From: Lysobacteraceae bacterium
GTDB lineage: Bacteria; Pseudomonadota; Gammaproteobacteria; Xanthomonadales; Xanthomonadaceae
NCBI GenBank assembly: GCA_004173415.1
Contig: SEHC01000140.1
Location: 1-8,225 of the forward strand
Direction: 5' to 3'
Length of the DNA stretch: 8,225 nt
The position numbers and the translations under genes were made by a program. This document shows positions 6,919 through 8,225 of the stretch, piece by piece. The number at the start of each line of letters is the position of its first letter. The first letter of the stretch is position 1. The notes below the pieces were generated by a model. It made no database searches. It had not been told where the DNA came from and was given only the letters and a program-made list of their open reading frames with translations.

Positions 6919-7052
6919 TCAGGCGGCGCCTTCCTGCAGCGACACCGAGATGTCCAGCACGTCGTGCTCGCCTTCCTTGATCAGCTTGACGTTGACCGCG
7001 TCGGCATCGACGTTGACGTACTTCTTGATCACTTCAAATCGAACAGTCCCAT
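6919..7052 (-). pseudogene. minE: minE, cell division topological specificity factor, internal deletion with frameshift
   Basis: MinE stimulates MinD's ATPase and drives MinCD away from midcell. Here an ATG at 7052, 2 bases after the minD stop and with GGAGG 6 bases upstream inside the end of minD, starts MGLFD as in normal MinE, but the frame hits TGA at 7031-7029 after 7 codons. In another frame, 7035-6919 encodes 38 residues, beginning EVIKKYVNVDADAV and ending DVLDISVSLQEGAA, which is the C-terminal half of MinE's topological-specificity domain. About 40 residues between the two parts are missing, including the segment that binds MinD and counters MinC. The lost length is 3n+1 bases. I found no copy of the missing part elsewhere in the window. 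Gene order, spacing and both protein ends make the identity secure. Whether the lesion is real or an assembly error cannot be told from this sequence alone. Confidence 0.9.
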
Positions 7053-7054
7053 GC

Positions 7055-7864
7055 TCAACCTCCGAACAGCTTGGTGAAGAAGCCTTTCTTTTCCACCGTG
7101 GTGAAGCGCAAGGGACGGTCCTCGCCCAGCAGCCTGCCGACCGCGTCGTCGTAGGCCTGGCCGGCGATCGACTCGAGTTCCAGGATCACCGGCTCGCCCT
7201 TGTTGGACGCGTTCAGCACGTCGCCCGACTCCGGGATCACGCCCAGGGTCCTCAGGCCCAGCACTTCCTCGACGTCCTTGATGCTGAGCATCTCGCCGCT
7301 TTCCACCCGCGAGGGGCTGTAGCGGGTCAGCAGCAGGTGCGGCTTGAGGTCTTCGCCGTTCTCGGCCTTGCGGGTCTTGGAATCGAGCAGGCCGAGGATG
7401 CGGTCGGAGTCGCGCACGCTGGAGACCTCCGGGTTGACCACGACGATCGCGGTGTCGGCGAAGTACATCGCCAGGTAGGCGCCCTTCTCGATGCCGGCCG
7501 GTGAATCGCAGACGATGAAGTCGAAGCCGTCGGCGTCCAGGTCCTTGAGCACCTTCTCCACGCCTTCGCGGGTCAGCGCGTCCTTGTCGCGGGTCTGCGA
7601 GGCGGCGAGGATGAACAGCGTGTCGAAGCGCTTGTCCTTGATCAGCGCCTGCTTAAGCGTGGCCTCGCCCTGGGTGACGTTGACGAAGTCGTAAACCACG
7701 CGCCGCTCGCAGCCCATGATCAGGTCCAGGTTGCGCAGGCCGACGTCGAAGTCGATGACCGCGACCTTCTTGCCGCGACGCGCCAGGCCGCAGGCGATGC
7801 TGGCGCTGGTGGTGGTCTTGCCTACGCCGCCTTTTCCGGATGTGACTACGATGATCTCAGCCAA
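7055..7864 (-). CDS. minD: MinD, septum-site-determining ATPase
   Basis: A 269-residue ParA/MinD-type ATPase. With ATP it dimerises, binds the inner membrane and recruits MinC to block FtsZ assembly away from midcell. Seen: the deviant Walker A motif GKGGVGKTT from residue 10, with signature Lys11 and Lys16 numbered as in E. coli; the switch I region DFDVGLRNLDLIMG; the Walker B-like FIVCDSPAGIE; and a C-terminal amphipathic membrane-targeting helix ending KKGFFTKLFGG. The start is TTG 7864 with AGGAG 8 bases upstream, giving the conserved N-terminus MAEIIVVTSGKGG. A longer in-frame start at 7915 would add 17 non-conserved residues. It lies 76 bases after minC and 2 bases before the minE start codon, a normal operon arrangement. 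All key motifs look intact, so MinD should be functional even though its partner minE is broken. Confidence 0.98.
   Translation of the reverse strand: MAEIIVVTSGKGGVGKTTTSASIACGLARRGKKVAVIDFDVGLRNLDLIMGCERRVVYDFVNVTQGEATLKQALIKDKRFDTLFILAASQTRDKDALTREGVEKVLKDLDADGFDFIVCDSPAGIEKGAYLAMYFADTAIVVVNPEVSSVRDSDRILGLLDSKTRKAENGEDLKPHLLLTRYSPSRVESGEMLSIKDVEEVLGLRTLGVIPESGDVLNASNKGEPVILELESIAGQAYDDAVGRLLGEDRPLRFTTVEKKGFFTKLFGG
7059..7063 (-). promoter_or_regulatory. minE ribosome binding site inside the end of minD
   Basis: The minus strand reads GGAGG, 6 bases before the minE ATG at 7052, and overlaps the last codons of minD. The intact site and start show that the break in minE lies in the coding part and not in its translation signal. 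Confidence 0.7.
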
Positions 7865-7872
7865 TGGTGTGT

Positions 7873-7877
7873 CTCCT
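7873..7877 (-). promoter_or_regulatory. Ribosome binding site fixing the TTG start of minD
   Basis: The minus strand reads AGGAG, then 8 bases, then TTG at 7864. This selects TTG over the in-frame start at 7915. Confidence 0.7.
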
Positions 7878-7940
7878 GCTTGTTCGTTCGGGGGAATGCC
7901 GCCTGCTTGGGCCATGCCGGCGACCTGCGCCGGACGCCGG

Positions 7941-8225
7941 TCACTGGGCGGCGATCATCAATTGGTCCTGCTTGTCGGGACCGCGTTCTAGCCAGACCTG
8001 CACGGACTTGCCGCGCAGTTCCTTGGGTACGTCCTCCAGCACCTTGTAATGGCCGGCGATGGCCACGAGCTCGGCATGGAACTCGTGGCAGAAGATGCGT
8101 GCGTCGGTGTTGCCCTGGGCGCCGGCCAGGGCGCGGCCGCGCAGGGTGCCGTAGATGTGGATCGAGCCATCGGAGATGACCTCGGCGCCGGCGCCGACCG
8201 TGCTCAGCACGGTCAGGTCGCGATT
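7941..8225 (-). CDS. minC: MinC, septum-site-determining inhibitor, C-terminal part only
   Basis: The last 94 residues of MinC, the FtsZ antagonist recruited by MinD; its start lies beyond the right edge. This is the C-terminal beta-helical domain that dimerises and binds MinD. Conserved stretches are LSTVGAGAEVISDGSIHIYG, then LRGRALAGA with the RGRA turn used in MinD binding, then IFCHEFHAELVAIAGHYKV. The frame is open to the edge, so the GTG at 8210 is internal. The stop at 7941 is 76 bases before the minD TTG, with no promoter or terminator visible between them. The FtsZ-inhibiting N-terminal domain is not in the window. Confidence 0.96.
   Translation of the reverse strand, partial: NRDLTVLSTVGAGAEVISDGSIHIYGTLRGRALAGAQGNTDARIFCHEFHAELVAIAGHYKVLEDVPKELRGKSVQVWLERGPDKQDQLMIAAQ

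Noticed and set aside
6919..7052. Programmed frameshifting to make full MinE
   Set aside because: Joining the two frames would still lack about 40 residues of the conserved middle, and there is no slippery heptamer at the join, so recoding cannot rebuild MinE.
6374..7504. A plus-strand frame open for 376 codons opposite minD and minE
   Set aside because: Same composition effect. The minD reading on the other strand has all its ATPase motifs, and this frame resembles nothing.
5755..7864. A hidden small new system between minD and the M2 gene
   Set aside because: Each piece is explained by minE, the HEACH protein or the YrbL-like gene, all plausible chromosomal neighbours. There are no mobile, toxin-antitoxin or defence genes and no composition break.

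Overview
The window is GC-rich and gene-dense. It has the look of a gammaproteobacterium of the Xanthomonadaceae/Lysobacteraceae group (Lysobacter, Luteimonas, Stenotrophomonas or a relative). This is an inference from the very high GC at third codon positions, a Lys-C-like secreted protease with a PKD domain, a bacterial ACE-like M2 peptidase lipoprotein, and the minC-minD-minE order. I cannot name a species.

Layout. On the plus strand, 1-1119 is the end of a Bcr/CflA-type MFS drug exporter whose start lies off the left edge. It is followed at 1160-1567 by a small unknown protein. Everything else is on the minus strand. Read in its own direction (right to left) it runs: end of minC (8225-7941), minD (7864-7055), a broken minE (7052-6919), a small protein with an HEACH zinc-type motif (6838-6347), a broken YrbL-like gene (6323-5755), an M2 peptidyl-dipeptidase lipoprotein (5711-3720), and a secreted Lys-C-like serine protease with a PKD domain (3450-1678). 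GC-rich hairpins with GNRA loops sit downstream of the M2 gene (3671-3696) and between the two convergent genes (1593-1608 and 1630-1647), where terminators are expected.

How the genes relate. MinC, MinD and MinE together place the division septum. The downstream minus-strand genes follow with gaps of about 80, 23 and 43 bases, so they may be read from the same transcript. The two peptidases are exported enzymes: one is predicted to be anchored as a lipoprotein, the other fully secreted. Start codons are often not ATG. minD and the protease start with TTG and the M2 gene with GTG, each with a Shine-Dalgarno core exactly 8 bases upstream.

The most striking observation is that minE and the YrbL-like gene, about 1.1 kb apart, carry the same kind of damage. 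In each, the two ends of the protein are well preserved, the middle (roughly 40-50 codons) is missing, and the ends are in different frames. In minE this removes the segment that counters MinCD while minC and minD look intact, a combination that should block division. Either the assembly has dropped sequence at two places, or this is a real and physiologically unusual lineage. I saw no tRNA, rRNA, CRISPR array, insertion sequence or phage gene.
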